Origin: an uncultured Bacteroidales bacterium
GTDB taxonomy: Bacteria; Bacteroidota; Bacteroidia; Bacteroidales; Paludibacteraceae
Length of the DNA stretch: 38,821 nt
Direction of reading: 5' to 3'
Assembly: GCA_902792535.1 (NCBI GenBank)
Contig: CADAZU010000017.1
Span: 1 to 38,821 of the forward strand
Position numbers and translations under genes: made by a program. How positions within the stretch are numbered: position 1 is the stretch's first letter; each line of letters opens with the position of its first letter. Of the stretch, positions 1 through 7,940 are shown one piece after another. A model generated the notes under the pieces. It was given only the letters and a program-made list of their open reading frames with translations. It searched no databases and had not been told where the DNA came from.

Positions 1-1
1 G

Positions 2-604
2 TACCTGACCATCAGCCGCCAACGGCAGATGATTGTGATAATTATGCTGTTCTTTGTAACTTTGGGCGGAATCCTACTGTTCGTCTATCTGTATCGCCGC
101 CGTCAACGGCTGCTTTTGGAGAAAGAGGAAGAAATTGAGACCCTGAGGGGAATCATAAATAAGGGACTAAGTGACAAAGTACCAAGTGGGCCAGGTGGGC
201 AGTACCAAAGTACGAAGGAGGTGGATGTGCGCAAACTGATGTTGCAGCAGTTGGGTGTCATCAAAACGATTGCCGGAACACCCACCGAAGCCAACCAACA
301 ACTGCTTGCACGCCTCATGGCACTGAACGAGACAACAGCCAATGCCCTCATAGACTGGCAAAGCATTTATCAAACTATCGATTTAGTCTATGACGGCTTC
401 TACACCCGTCTCAGGGACAAATACAGAGATGTGTTGAACGAAAAGGAACTGCAACTCTGTTGTTTGCTCAAAGCGGATTTCTCGACCAAAGAGATTAACA
501 TGCTCACTCGTCAAAGTCTCCAAACCATCTACCAGCGTAAGACCCAAGTCCGTCAGAAACTCAATCTCGCCGAAGCCGAAGACATCACCACGGCAATACT
601 ATAA
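2..604 (+). CDS. Membrane-anchored LuxR-type HTH regulator, C-terminal part (5' end outside window)
   Basis: The reading frame is open from the left edge, so the gene begins outside the window; the first ATG at 29 lies inside it. Seen in order: a single hydrophobic transmembrane helix (about residues 2-22 from that ATG), an RRRQR stop-transfer segment, a Glu-rich coiled coil, and a C-terminal helix-turn-helix in which STKEINML and QTIYQRKTQVRQKL form the two recognition helices. Bacteroidetes proteins of this type usually carry periplasmic or cytoplasmic TPR repeats before the TM helix; that part would be upstream. Role inferred: transcription regulator. A degenerate repeat (163-216) adds the peptide SDKVPSGPGGQYQSTKEV between coiled coil and HTH. 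It is convergent with the M28 gene, with 17 bp between stops and no visible terminator. Confidence 0.8.
   Translation, partial: YLTISRQRQMIVIIMLFFVTLGGILLFVYLYRRRQRLLLEKEEEIETLRGIINKGLSDKVPSGPGGQYQSTKEVDVRKLMLQQLGVIKTIAGTPTEANQQLLARLMALNETTANALIDWQSIYQTIDLVYDGFYTRLRDKYRDVLNEKELQLCCLLKADFSTKEINMLTRQSLQTIYQRKTQVRQKLNLAEAEDITTAIL
163..216. repeat. In-frame degenerate array, GTACCAAG family
   Basis: Words of 7-8 bp of the type AAGTGAC/AAGTACC repeat here. The 19 bases of aagtgacaaagtaccaagt are shared exactly with the reverse complement of the array at 22943-22976 in an unrelated glycosyltransferase. It is translated as SDKVPS plus flanks in the linker of the HTH regulator. Confidence 0.75.
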
Positions 605-621
605 AAATACGGTGGAGGAAA

Positions 622-1596
622 TTACAGCTGGCTCATGACCACTTCTCCGACGGCTTGGAGCGTGGAACGGGAGATATTGGAGATATCATCGTTGCGGGTG
701 TGCCACCAGTGCGGGAAGCCCGTGGCATTGCGGATGTCATAATGGATCACATCCACGCACGGGATGCCGGCGATATAATTGATGTAATAATGGTCATCCG
801 TAATAGGGTACGACTGTTGGTTGGAGAACATCGCGCCATAACCCAACTGCTGCGCCGAACGCCAGATCTGCTGCTGGTAATTCTGCGCATAATTGGTGGA
901 ATACATCTCCAGCGGGAAGACCGCATCCGGCGCTCCGACCATGTCGAGTACAATACCGAAGTTATACACCGGCTTTCCCGATAGACGTGCATAATTGGTA
1001 GCCCAAAGTTGCGACCCGAGACACCAGGTATCTTCGCGCTCTGCGCCGGTATAGACACGCGGCGTCCCCATATCTTCGCAGTCAAAGAAGATGATATCGA
1101 CCGGAGTGGCGAAAGTCGAATCCGCGATCTTCAAACCCAACTGGCGGGCTACCTCCAGCAAGACAGCCACACCGGAAGCCCCGTCATTGGCACCAGGAAC
1201 ATTATAGAAGCGGTCGTTGTAGTCCTCCTCTTCGTCGCACCACGGGCGGGTGTCATAGTGTGCTCCTAATAGAATACGCGGGCGCGTAGCCGTCTCAGGC
1301 GTACTGAAATGCCCGATGATATTATAGATCTGCTGGTTCTCGCCACGGTAATCGGGCATGAAGCCTTTTTGCAATTCGACCTCCGCTCCGCAAGCTCTCA
1401 ACTGCTCAATGAGCCATACCGCGCATTGCATATGAGCGGCGCCATTCGGCACACGCGGACCGAAAGAGAGTTGCTTCTCGATATACGCATACGCGCTGTC
1501 GGACGAGAACGAAGGACGGGAAACAACGGCTTGCTTCTGAGTGCAAGCCGTTAAAAGTACCAAGGAAAACAGTACGAAATATAGATTTTTCTTCAT
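622..1596 (-). CDS. M28 family zinc lipoprotein, glutaminyl-peptide cyclotransferase-like
   Basis: 324 residues with a lipoprotein signal (lipobox LLTAC, Cys18), so an envelope lipoprotein. The peptidase M28 fold is seen from the motifs GAHYDTRP (H113, D115), GANDGASG (D138), FFDCED (E174), DMVG (D218) and HWWHTRND (H299). D138, E174 and H299 correspond to the zinc ligands of glutaminyl cyclases, and FPxWWHT is a cyclase-type motif. The protein is therefore closer to glutaminyl cyclases (N-terminal pyroglutamate formation) than to aminopeptidases, though the substrate is not proven. Its ATG overlaps the prs stop (ATGA), which implies translational coupling; it is the last gene of the operon starting at 3908. 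Confidence 0.88.
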   Translation of the reverse strand: MKKNLYFVLFSLVLLTACTQKQAVVSRPSFSSDSAYAYIEKQLSFGPRVPNGAAHMQCAVWLIEQLRACGAEVELQKGFMPDYRGENQQIYNIIGHFSTPETATRPRILLGAHYDTRPWCDEEEDYNDRFYNVPGANDGASGVAVLLEVARQLGLKIADSTFATPVDIIFFDCEDMGTPRVYTGAEREDTWCLGSQLWATNYARLSGKPVYNFGIVLDMVGAPDAVFPLEMYSTNYAQNYQQQIWRSAQQLGYGAMFSNQQSYPITDDHYYINYIAGIPCVDVIHYDIRNATGFPHWWHTRNDDISNISRSTLQAVGEVVMSQL

Positions 1597-2552
1597 CGAA
1601 TATTGGTTTCGCTAACGGAAGTATGATTTTGAATAGCCCGTATTGTATGGGCGATAGAGGAAGCGAGAGAAACGATATGCAGTTTGGAGCACTTTGCCGT
1701 GTCAATCGGCAGCGAGTCGGTACAAACCAACTCCTCCAGCGGACTGTTCTCGATTTTCTCGCAGGCATTGCCGCTGAGCACACCATGCGTGACTACTGCG
1801 CGGACAGACTTCGCGCCACCCGCCATCATCACTTCGGCTGCTTTGCACAGCGTGCCTGCCGTGTCGGCGATGTCATCAAAGATCACCACATCCTTGCCAT
1901 AGATATCACCCAGCACACGGATCTCGGAGACCTTGTTGAAATCCGGACGATTCTTATAGCAGATGACCATCGGCACTTCGCGGTCGGTCAGCACATGCAG
2001 TTTCTTCGCAAAATTGGATGCCCGTTTGGAGCCTCCCACATCCGGCGAAGCAACAATCAGTTTCTTCAGATTCAGTGCTGCCACATAGGGGGCGAGGACA
2101 TTCGAACCATATATATGGTCCACCGGGATGTCAAAGAATCCCTGGATCTGGTCAGCATGCAGATCAACGGTGATGACGCGGTCCGCCCCTGCCGTCTGCA
2201 ACATGTTCGCCACCAGTTTGGCTCCGATGGACACACGCGGCTTGTCCTTGCGGTCCTGGCGCGCCCAGCCGAAATAAGGAATGACGGCAATGACCTTATA
2301 CGCACTCGCACGCTTTGCCGCATCTATCATCAGCAGCAGCTCCATCAGATTGTCGCTGGAAGGGCATGTGGGTTGCACCAGATAGACCGACTGACCGCGG
2401 ACGGACTCCTCAAAATAGGTACAAAACTCTCCGTCCGAAAAACGATCCAGATGGAGTTGACCGAGCTGGCACCCCAGTTCGTCGCAGATACCGCGGGCGA
2501 GACTTTCTCCCTTGGAACCGGCAAAGATTTTAAACTGATTAGACTCTTCCAT
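1593..2552 (-). CDS. prs: Ribose-phosphate pyrophosphokinase
   Basis: 319 residues, the usual length. Makes PRPP from ribose 5-phosphate and ATP for nucleotide, His, Trp and NAD synthesis in the cytoplasm. Seen: the N-terminal SDGEFCTYFEESVRG loop, the ATP-binding YFGWARQDRKDKPRVSIGAK segment, VDLHADQIQGFF, and the PRPP loop VIFDDIADTAGTLCKAAE. It overlaps the small upstream gene by 14 bp and the downstream M28 gene by 4 bp, so it sits inside a four-gene operon. No oddities seen. Confidence 0.97.
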   Translation of the reverse strand: MEESNQFKIFAGSKGESLARGICDELGCQLGQLHLDRFSDGEFCTYFEESVRGQSVYLVQPTCPSSDNLMELLLMIDAAKRASAYKVIAVIPYFGWARQDRKDKPRVSIGAKLVANMLQTAGADRVITVDLHADQIQGFFDIPVDHIYGSNVLAPYVAALNLKKLIVASPDVGGSKRASNFAKKLHVLTDREVPMVICYKNRPDFNKVSEIRVLGDIYGKDVVIFDDIADTAGTLCKAAEVMMAGGAKSVRAVVTHGVLSGNACEKIENSPLEELVCTDSLPIDTAKCSKLHIVSLASSIAHTIRAIQNHTSVSETNIR

Positions 2553-2847
2553 TTTTTCTTTTAGGTTGCGTATTTTCTGCTGAATTCATCAGCGCCATAA
2601 AGGCGGGCGAATCGCAGGACAGTTTGCCGTTCGAGAGACGGATGATATCTTCCCGCACGCGAGCGATACCTGATTCCTGGTCTCTATTCCAGATCATGTT
2701 ACGCTGACGCATACAGAGCGCAACATAAACCTCCAATGCCTCTCGGTCGCTACCCGCCGGCAGCGAAGAAGCATAAGCCACCATATCCTGCACGATGCGA
2801 CCGTAATTGCGCATCCGGATGGGAGCTGAATTTCGATTAAGTTCCAT
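2539..2847 (-). CDS. Small DUF4290-like protein
   Basis: 102 residues, cytoplasmic, no signal peptide. The N-terminal half (APIRMRNYGRIVQDMVAYA, then an acidic and helical stretch) resembles the Bacteroidetes family DUF4290, whose function is unknown; that family is usually longer, so this may be a shortened member. The resemblance is from recalled family patterns and is only moderate. The start is fixed by a TAATG overlap with the upstream gene, and the stop lies 14 bp inside prs. Tight coupling on both sides shows it is a real gene. Confidence 0.7.
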   Translation of the reverse strand: MELNRNSAPIRMRNYGRIVQDMVAYASSLPAGSDREALEVYVALCMRQRNMIWNRDQESGIARVREDIIRLSNGKLSCDSPAFMALMNSAENTQPKRKNGRV

Positions 2848-3908
2848 TATTTTTGACGAATTAGATAAATCATTGTGGGATAGTGGTCGCCGTAACCATT
2901 CTGCCAGACGCCACCTTTGGTCGTACGGAACGGAGTTCCTTTATCCTTGCCCTCCTGTACGGTCAAGAACGGTTTGTTGAAGATCTGCGCCTTCCAATAC
3001 GTCCATTTGCCGGACTCCAACTTCTCGTTCATCAGCGGCTCAGAGATAATAATCTGGTCAAACAAGTTCCACGAACCGTTATATGCGAGCGAACCGATAC
3101 CGCGGTCCAGCATCTGCCACATCGTGTTGAAATAACCTTGTGGCTCCACTTCCTCGCGGTGCTTGCGTGCCTTGAGCACATCCTTGCAGGAATGGTTATA
3201 CGGATCGTCATTGAGGTCGCCCATGATCACAATCTTCGCTTTCGGCTCATGCATATAAATCGAATCGCAGATTGATTTAACGAGCATAGCCGCTGTGTCG
3301 CGACCGGGACGGGAAGAGAGCTCGCCGCCATAACGGCTAGGCCAGTGGTTGACGATGACATGGATCTTCTCCGGTCTGCCTTCACCCATCAGATAACCCG
3401 ACACACACAGCTGCAAACGGGTCTTGATCTCGCCACCATCCGCATAGTGGGCTTTGAGTTCGAATCCGTTCACCTTGGTCGGCTTGAACAGAACCGAGTC
3501 ATACAGGAATCCCACATCCACACCACGGCGGTCGGGACCTTCTAACAGAATCGGTTTCAACCGACGGCTGTATTTGCTGTTTGCCTCTGCACAAAGGTCG
3601 TACAGACATCCGATATTCTCCACCTCCGCTACGCCGACACACGTCGCGCCGCGGGGATCGATATCCGTTCCCAACTGAGAAACGGCATAAGCCATATTCT
3701 TGATCTTGTTCTCGTATTTGAGAGAAGTCCATTTCATACCGCCGTCAGGCAGATACTCGTAGTCATTCTTACCCTCGTCATGAATCGTGTCAAAGAGATT
3801 TTCGAGGTTGTAGAAAGCAATACAGCGTACCATCTGACCCTCATCCGCAAAAGTACGGGTAGAAACAAGCATCAACAATGCAGCCACCCAAAGAAGTGTG
3901 CGTTTCAT
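2847..3908 (-). CDS. Exported endonuclease/exonuclease/phosphatase family protein
   Basis: 353 residues with a Sec signal peptide (MKRTLLWVAALLMLVSTRTFA), so probably periplasmic. The EEP fold (DNase I / inositol phosphatase-like) shows in FYNLENLFD, GVAEVENIG (catalytic Glu), VNHWPSRYGG, IVIMGDLNDDP (Asp/Asn of the active site) and the final YGDHYPTM (Asp-His). The substrate could be nucleic acid or a phosphoester and cannot be told apart. It is the first gene of the operon, with a clear promoter at 3944-3974, and diverges from tRNA-Leu. Confidence 0.9.
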   Translation of the reverse strand: MKRTLLWVAALLMLVSTRTFADEGQMVRCIAFYNLENLFDTIHDEGKNDYEYLPDGGMKWTSLKYENKIKNMAYAVSQLGTDIDPRGATCVGVAEVENIGCLYDLCAEANSKYSRRLKPILLEGPDRRGVDVGFLYDSVLFKPTKVNGFELKAHYADGGEIKTRLQLCVSGYLMGEGRPEKIHVIVNHWPSRYGGELSSRPGRDTAAMLVKSICDSIYMHEPKAKIVIMGDLNDDPYNHSCKDVLKARKHREEVEPQGYFNTMWQMLDRGIGSLAYNGSWNLFDQIIISEPLMNEKLESGKWTYWKAQIFNKPFLTVQEGKDKGTPFRTTKGGVWQNGYGDHYPTMIYLIRQK

Positions 3909-3943
3909 AGAATATGTATTTTAGTTATTTTCAAAATCCGCCA

Positions 3944-3974
3944 CAAAGGTACTGCTTTTTTTTAATATACACAA
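3944..3974 (-). promoter_or_regulatory. Bacteroidetes-type promoter for the 3908-622 operon
   Basis: Read on the minus strand: TTG (3974-3972), a 20 bp spacer, TACCTTTG (3951-3944). The transcript would start about 35 bp before the ATG at 3908. It is divergent from the tRNA promoter. Confidence 0.8.
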
Positions 3975-4001
3975 TATTTTCAAGAAAATTTTACTAATTT
4001 C

Positions 4002-4032
4002 TTGCGTATTCAAAAAAAATGTAGTAATTTTG
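4002..4032 (+). promoter_or_regulatory. Promoter of tRNA-Leu
   Basis: TTG (4002-4004), 20 bp spacer, TAATTTTG (4025-4032), followed by GCAGCCG. The tRNA begins 20 bp further on. The core closely resembles the uxaB and hypB promoters. Confidence 0.82.
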
Positions 4033-4052
4033 CAGCCGATTTTCCGGTGAAA

Positions 4053-4138
4053 GCCGCGATGTTGGAATTGGTAGACAAGAAAGACTTAAAATCTTTTGCC
4101 CAGTGATGGGCGTGCCGGTTCGACCCCGGCTCGCGGTA
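4053..4138 (+). tRNA. tRNA-Leu (anticodon TAA)
   Basis: Acceptor arms GCCGCGA and TCGCGGT (one G-T pair at the end) enclose a class II tRNA with a long variable arm. The anticodon stem AAAGA/TCTTT (4080-4084 and 4092-4096) holds loop CTTAAAA, giving anticodon TAA (4087-4089). The T arm GCCGG-TTCGACC-CCGGC is intact. CCA is not encoded. It has its own promoter 20 bp upstream and a hairpin terminator directly downstream. Confidence 0.95.
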
Positions 4139-4141
4139 CCG

Positions 4142-4176
4142 AGCGGGGTATGACACATGTCATGTCCCGCTTTTTT
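4142..4176 (+). terminator. Hairpin terminator after tRNA-Leu
   Basis: A 14 bp stem (4142-4155 with 4158-4171, two G-T pairs, loop CA) is followed by six T. It lies only 19 bp before the start of the galactanase gene. Confidence 0.9.
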
Positions 4177-4195
4177 GATGAAAAACAAAGTTAAG

Positions 4196-5299
4196 ATGAA
4201 ACATATTCCTTTCTTATGTATCGCAGTCAGTCTGATACTGACGAGTTGCTACCACTCTCCCGACACTCCTCGCGGCTCATGGGCTAAGGGAGGTGATCTG
4301 AGTTGGTTGAGCGAGATGGAGCACGACTCCGTAGTCTTTCGCGACGAGACGGGAGCAGAGCGCGAGTGTATGCAACTGCTGCACGAAGCAGGTATGAATG
4401 CCGTCCGCCTGCGCGTTTGGGTTAACCACTCCACCGGGTGGAGCAACAAAGAGGACATGCTCGCCCTCGCCGAGCGCGCTGCCAAAGAGGGACTCCGGCT
4501 CATGATCGACATCCATTATTCGGATTTCTTCGCCGACCCGCAGCACCAGACCATCCCCGCGGCGTGGCAGAACTACGACTACGACCAACTATGCGAAGCC
4601 GTGCGCGAGCACACGCTGGACGTGCTCTATGCGCTCAAAGAGAAAGGAATCAAACCCGAATGGGTACAGATCGGAAACGAGACTCCGAACGGAATGCTCT
4701 GGCCCGCAGGCAAACTGGTGTATGAAGACAACAATGCCAACGGCTGTTGGGATCGCTACGCGGGATTTACCGCCGTCGGATACAAAGCCGCCAAAGAAGC
4801 CTTCCCGGACATTCAGGTCATTGTGCATGTGGACAACGCCTATATGTACCGCGACTGGTTCTGGCGCGCCATGAAGGAGCACGGCGGACTCTGGGATATG
4901 ATCGGACTCTCCCATTACCCGATGATGGAAGACTGGTGCCATAAGTCATGGCCGGAAATGAATGACCTGGCGGAGACCAACGTCCGCCAACTGATCCGCG
5001 AGTTCCACTGCCCGGTGATGATTTGCGAAGTGGGTATGATGAATTGGGGAGAAAGACCGCTGTACGACTCCATCGAGGCAGTCTCCAATACTGTCATGAC
5101 CGATTTCGTACAACGGATGGAGCGGATCGACTCCTGCATGGGTATCTTCTACTGGGAACCCGAAGTCTATGGAGGCTGGCGTCCGGCGGAATACATCCCT
5201 TTGGGATGGGGCGGCTACGACATGGGGTCGTTCACACTCGAAGGCAAACCATCCAAAGCCTTCCGCACGCTGCTCAACAGTCAAAACGAATATAACTAA
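4196..5299 (+). CDS. GH53 endo-beta-1,4-galactanase lipoprotein
   Basis: Cleaves beta-1,4-galactan side chains of pectin (arabinogalactan type I). Start chosen at 4196, which gives a clean lipoprotein signal (lipobox ILTSC); 4178 is an in-frame alternative, while an ATG at 4157 lies inside the tRNA terminator and is rejected. The GH53 barrel is clear: KGGDLSWL at the mature N-terminus, MNAVRLRVWV, DIHYSDFFADP, the acid/base Glu162 in QIGNETPNGMLWP, and the nucleophile Glu278 in ICEVGMMNWG, then FYWEPEV. About 367 residues, full family length. It heads a plus-strand run with the PrsW, TtcA-like and DMT genes. No promoter fits between the tRNA terminator and the ATG. Confidence 0.93.
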   Translation: MKHIPFLCIAVSLILTSCYHSPDTPRGSWAKGGDLSWLSEMEHDSVVFRDETGAERECMQLLHEAGMNAVRLRVWVNHSTGWSNKEDMLALAERAAKEGLRLMIDIHYSDFFADPQHQTIPAAWQNYDYDQLCEAVREHTLDVLYALKEKGIKPEWVQIGNETPNGMLWPAGKLVYEDNNANGCWDRYAGFTAVGYKAAKEAFPDIQVIVHVDNAYMYRDWFWRAMKEHGGLWDMIGLSHYPMMEDWCHKSWPEMNDLAETNVRQLIREFHCPVMICEVGMMNWGERPLYDSIEAVSNTVMTDFVQRMERIDSCMGIFYWEPEVYGGWRPAEYIPLGWGGYDMGSFTLEGKPSKAFRTLLNSQNEYN

Positions 5300-5305
5300 T
5301 CCCCC

Positions 5306-5326
5306 AATAACCAATTACCAATAATT
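5306..5326. repeat. Heptamer array before the PrsW gene
   Basis: Three 7 bp words, aataacc-aattacc-aataatt, run up to the ATG at 5327. Confidence 0.6.
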
Positions 5327-6025
5327 ATGTACTACACCATGATCGCAGCAGCCGTGCTGCCTGCCATTCTCTTAGGCTTGTATATCTGGCGCAAGGACCC
5401 GCACCCCGAACCGTTCAGCTGGGTCTTCCGGGCATTCCTCGCCGGAGTGCTCATCTGCCTGCCTGTGGCGTCCATTGAGCAATATATCCATTATATGCTC
5501 TTCGGTGAAGGGGAACCCACTACCCTTTTCGGCTCAACCACGATGGCGTTTTTCGTTGCTGCCGCTCCGGAAGAGGGTGCTAAACTGCTGGCGCTCTGGC
5601 TGTTGCTGAGAAAGAACCCGCATTTCGACGAAGACTTCGACTGCATCGTCTATTCCGTCTTTGTGAGCCTCGGTTTTGCCACGCTGGAGAACATCGGATA
5701 CGTGTTTATGAGCGGCGAAGCATGGATGGGCACAGCGATTATGAGGGCGCTGCTCGCCGTTCCGGGACACTATGCGTTCGCAATCATGATGGGCTATTAT
5801 TACGCGATTTATCATTTCGTTGACTCCTCGCCCAAAAATGCCGCCAAGGTCTTTCTGGTACCTTTCATAGCGCACGGCGTGTACGACGCGATCGCAATGA
5901 GCGGAGATGTGAATCCCATTGCGGCTTCTATCTGCACGCTGGTTCTGATCTATTTCTGTATCAAACTGCAACGCGAAGCGAGCCGCAAAGTGAGCCATCT
6001 GATTAGCATCAATAAACAGAGGTGA
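5327..6025 (+). CDS. PrsW-like intramembrane metalloprotease
   Basis: 232 residues with about seven hydrophobic segments. PrsW-family motifs are all present: EEGAK (E82, E83, K86), GHYAFA with H148, and AHGVYD with H183 and D187. PrsW cleaves anti-sigma factors in Bacillus; here the substrate is unknown and no anti-sigma gene is nearby. Its stop overlaps the next gene's GTG start by four bases (GTGA), so the two are coupled. Inner membrane. Confidence 0.9.
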   Translation: MYYTMIAAAVLPAILLGLYIWRKDPHPEPFSWVFRAFLAGVLICLPVASIEQYIHYMLFGEGEPTTLFGSTTMAFFVAAAPEEGAKLLALWLLLRKNPHFDEDFDCIVYSVFVSLGFATLENIGYVFMSGEAWMGTAIMRALLAVPGHYAFAIMMGYYYAIYHFVDSSPKNAAKVFLVPFIAHGVYDAIAMSGDVNPIAASICTLVLIYFCIKLQREASRKVSHLISINKQR

Positions 6026-6801
6026 TCAAAACGCCGGAACAAATAGCACTGGAGAAACAGCGCGAGCGGTTGACCAAACGGTTTCATAAGGCTTGCGCAG
6101 ACTACGGACTGATCGCCGACGACGACCACATACTGATCGGTCTCAGCGGAGGGAAAGACTCTCTGCTGCTGACCGAACTATTAGGTCGTCGCGCGCAGAT
6201 ATACGTCCCGCGGTTTCAAGTCACAGCCCTTCATGTGCGCGTCAAAGAGCGGGACTATCACACCGATCTCAGTTACCTGCAGTCCTTTTGCGACGAAGCG
6301 CAAGTGCCGCTTCTTGTCCGAGACGTCTCTATCCCTGACACACCGCCGCAAAAAGAAAACGGCAAGACGCGCGAGATAGACAACCCTTGCTTTCTATGCT
6401 CGTGGTTCCGCCGCAAAGAACTCTTCAACGTAGCGCAAGAGATCGGCTGCAACAAGATCGCTTTTGGTCACCACCGCGACGACATAGCGCAGACCCTGCT
6501 CATGAACCTGATCTTCCAAGGCTCTTTCGCCACCATGCCGCCTATATTGCAAATGGACAAAATGCCGCTGCAACTCATCCGGCCGCTATGCCTTATCGAC
6601 GAAGCGGACATCATCTCCTATGCCGCTATGCGCGGCTACCAGAAGCAGACCAAACTATGTCCGTTCGAGCATGTCAGCTCGCGCGAGAAAGTGAAAACGC
6701 TGCTGGACGAGATTAAATCCCTCAATCCCGAAGCGCTCGACTCGATCTACGGCGCGCTAACAAACATCAAAACGGACTACCTTCCAAACTGTAAATTGTA
6801 A
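6022..6801 (+). CDS. TtcA-like tRNA 2-thiolation ATPase
   Basis: 259 residues. PP-loop ATP-pyrophosphatase (SGGKDS, residues 42-47) with the TtcA cysteines: CFLC (C123, C126) and C213 in LCPFEH, expected to bind a 4Fe-4S cluster. GHHRDDIAQT matches the family's helix after the FeS motif. TtcA thiolates cytidine 32 of tRNAs; related family members act on other tRNA positions, so the exact site is inferred. The GTG start is set by the GTGA overlap with the PrsW stop. Confidence 0.85.
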   Translation: MIKTPEQIALEKQRERLTKRFHKACADYGLIADDDHILIGLSGGKDSLLLTELLGRRAQIYVPRFQVTALHVRVKERDYHTDLSYLQSFCDEAQVPLLVRDVSIPDTPPQKENGKTREIDNPCFLCSWFRRKELFNVAQEIGCNKIAFGHHRDDIAQTLLMNLIFQGSFATMPPILQMDKMPLQLIRPLCLIDEADIISYAAMRGYQKQTKLCPFEHVSSREKVKTLLDEIKSLNPEALDSIYGALTNIKTDYLPNCKL

Positions 6802-6831
6802 ATCTTAAAATCCTAAAATCTTCAAATCTCT
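6793..6831. repeat. 7-8 bp degenerate array before the DMT gene
   Basis: Words tgtaaat, tgtaaat, cttaaaat, cctaaaat, cttcaaat cover the end of the TtcA-like gene and nearly all of the gap to 6834. Confidence 0.65.
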
Positions 6832-6833
6832 TT

Positions 6834-7205
6834 ATGAACGCTTTATACACCATTCTTTTGCTTCTGGCGTCCAATGTATTTATGACGCTTGCCTGGTATG
6901 GGCACCTCAAGCTGCAGCAAACAGGTTTCTTCACCAACGCCACACCGCTGATCTTCGTTATTCTCCTCTCGTGGGGAATAGCTTTCTTCGAGTATTGTCT
7001 CCAAGTGCCCGCAAACCGCATAGGGTTTGAGGGGAACGGCGGTCCGTTCTCCTTGATGCAACTCAAAGTGATTCAGGAAGTGATCACGCTGATGGTCTTT
7101 GTGCTCTTCTCCGCGCTGGCATTCCACATGCCCCTGCGTTGGAATCATTTCGTAGCCTGCCTGTTCCTGATAGCCGCAGTCTATTTCGTCTTCGGCTTCA
7201 AATAA
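6834..7205 (+). CDS. DMT (DUF486) family small membrane protein
   Basis: 123 residues with four predicted transmembrane helices. The central stretch FFEYCLQVPANRIGFE, followed by SLMQLKVIQEVITL, is the hallmark of the DUF486 family, small proteins of the drug/metabolite transporter superfamily. Substrate unknown. Last gene of the plus run from the galactanase; it ends 11 bp from the convergent sirtuin gene with no terminator between. Confidence 0.88.
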   Translation: MNALYTILLLLASNVFMTLAWYGHLKLQQTGFFTNATPLIFVILLSWGIAFFEYCLQVPANRIGFEGNGGPFSLMQLKVIQEVITLMVFVLFSALAFHMPLRWNHFVACLFLIAAVYFVFGFK

Positions 7206-7210
7206 GCTGT

Positions 7211-7234
7211 CAGCCTTCAGCATTCAGCTATCAG
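7211..7234. repeat. CAGNNNN heptamer array at the end of the sirtuin gene
   Basis: CAGcctt, CAGcatt, CAGctat, CAG. On the minus strand it supplies the last codons and the TGA stop of the sirtuin gene. Same family as 15172-15216 and 37215-37249. Confidence 0.8.
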
Positions 7235-7915
7235 TCTCTCTACTAACTCCGGCACACCTTCGGTGGCTTTTTTGCGTATATGGGTGATCCGGTCCGCCCA
7301 CATGCCGAACTCCGGCTGACCGGGATCCACAAAATAGATCGGACAGTTCTGCGGCGCATAGTGAATCAACGAAGCCGCAGGATAGACGTTCAGACTTGTT
7401 CCCACAACGACCATGATATCCGCCTCCGAAGCGATACGGCAGGCTTCGTCGAAATAAGGCACTCCTTCTCCGAAAAATACTATATAGGGTCTGAGCAACG
7501 AACCGTCCGGATGGCGGTCGCCGTAGTGTTGCTCCCATCCCTCCAAAGGCACCGTAGCCGTCTCGTTGTTCTCCGAACGCAGTTTCGTAATCTCTCCGTG
7601 CAGGTGTACTACATCCGTTGCTCCCGCGCGCTCATGCAGATCGTCGATATTCTGTGTAATAATCCGCGTACCGGGAATTGTCTGCTGCAACTTGGCGATC
7701 GCTATATGCGCCGCATTGGGTTGCGCAGCCAAGGCATCCTTACGCCGCGCATTGTAGAAATCGACGCACAGCTGCGGATTGCGCAGCCATGCTTCGTGCG
7801 TACAGACATCCTCTATACGGTATTTCTCCCATAAACCGTCCGAGTCACGAAACGTACCCAGACCACTCTCGGCGCTCACTCCGGCACCGGTGAAAACAAC
7901 GATCTTCTTGCTCAT
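7217..7915 (-). CDS. cobB: NAD-dependent protein deacylase (class III sirtuin)
   Basis: 232 residues, cytoplasmic. Removes acyl groups from lysines using NAD+. Seen: FTGAGVSAESG (NAD binding, from residue 9), TQNIDDLHERAG, catalytic H106 in HLHGE, VVGTSLNVYPA. Y54 and R57 (DFYNARRK) match the Tyr/Arg pair that favours succinyl/malonyl lysine in Sirt5-type enzymes. The usual four zinc cysteines after the HGE motif are absent (KLRSENNET instead). Lies 25 bp after the NlpC/P60 gene at the end of the uxaB-led operon. Its C-terminus LIAEC and stop fall in a CAGNNNN array. Confidence 0.93.
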   Translation of the reverse strand: MSKKIVVFTGAGVSAESGLGTFRDSDGLWEKYRIEDVCTHEAWLRNPQLCVDFYNARRKDALAAQPNAAHIAIAKLQQTIPGTRIITQNIDDLHERAGATDVVHLHGEITKLRSENNETATVPLEGWEQHYGDRHPDGSLLRPYIVFFGEGVPYFDEACRIASEADIMVVVGTSLNVYPAASLIHYAPQNCPIYFVDPGQPEFGMWADRITHIRKKATEGVPELVERLIAEC

Positions 7916-7940
7916 AGTATAATAGATTTTGAGACACTAA

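Noticed and set aside
4053-4200. tRNA-Leu as an integration site for a mobile element
   Set aside because: No duplicated tRNA 3' end, integrase or phage genes follow; the downstream genes are ordinary chromosomal functions.
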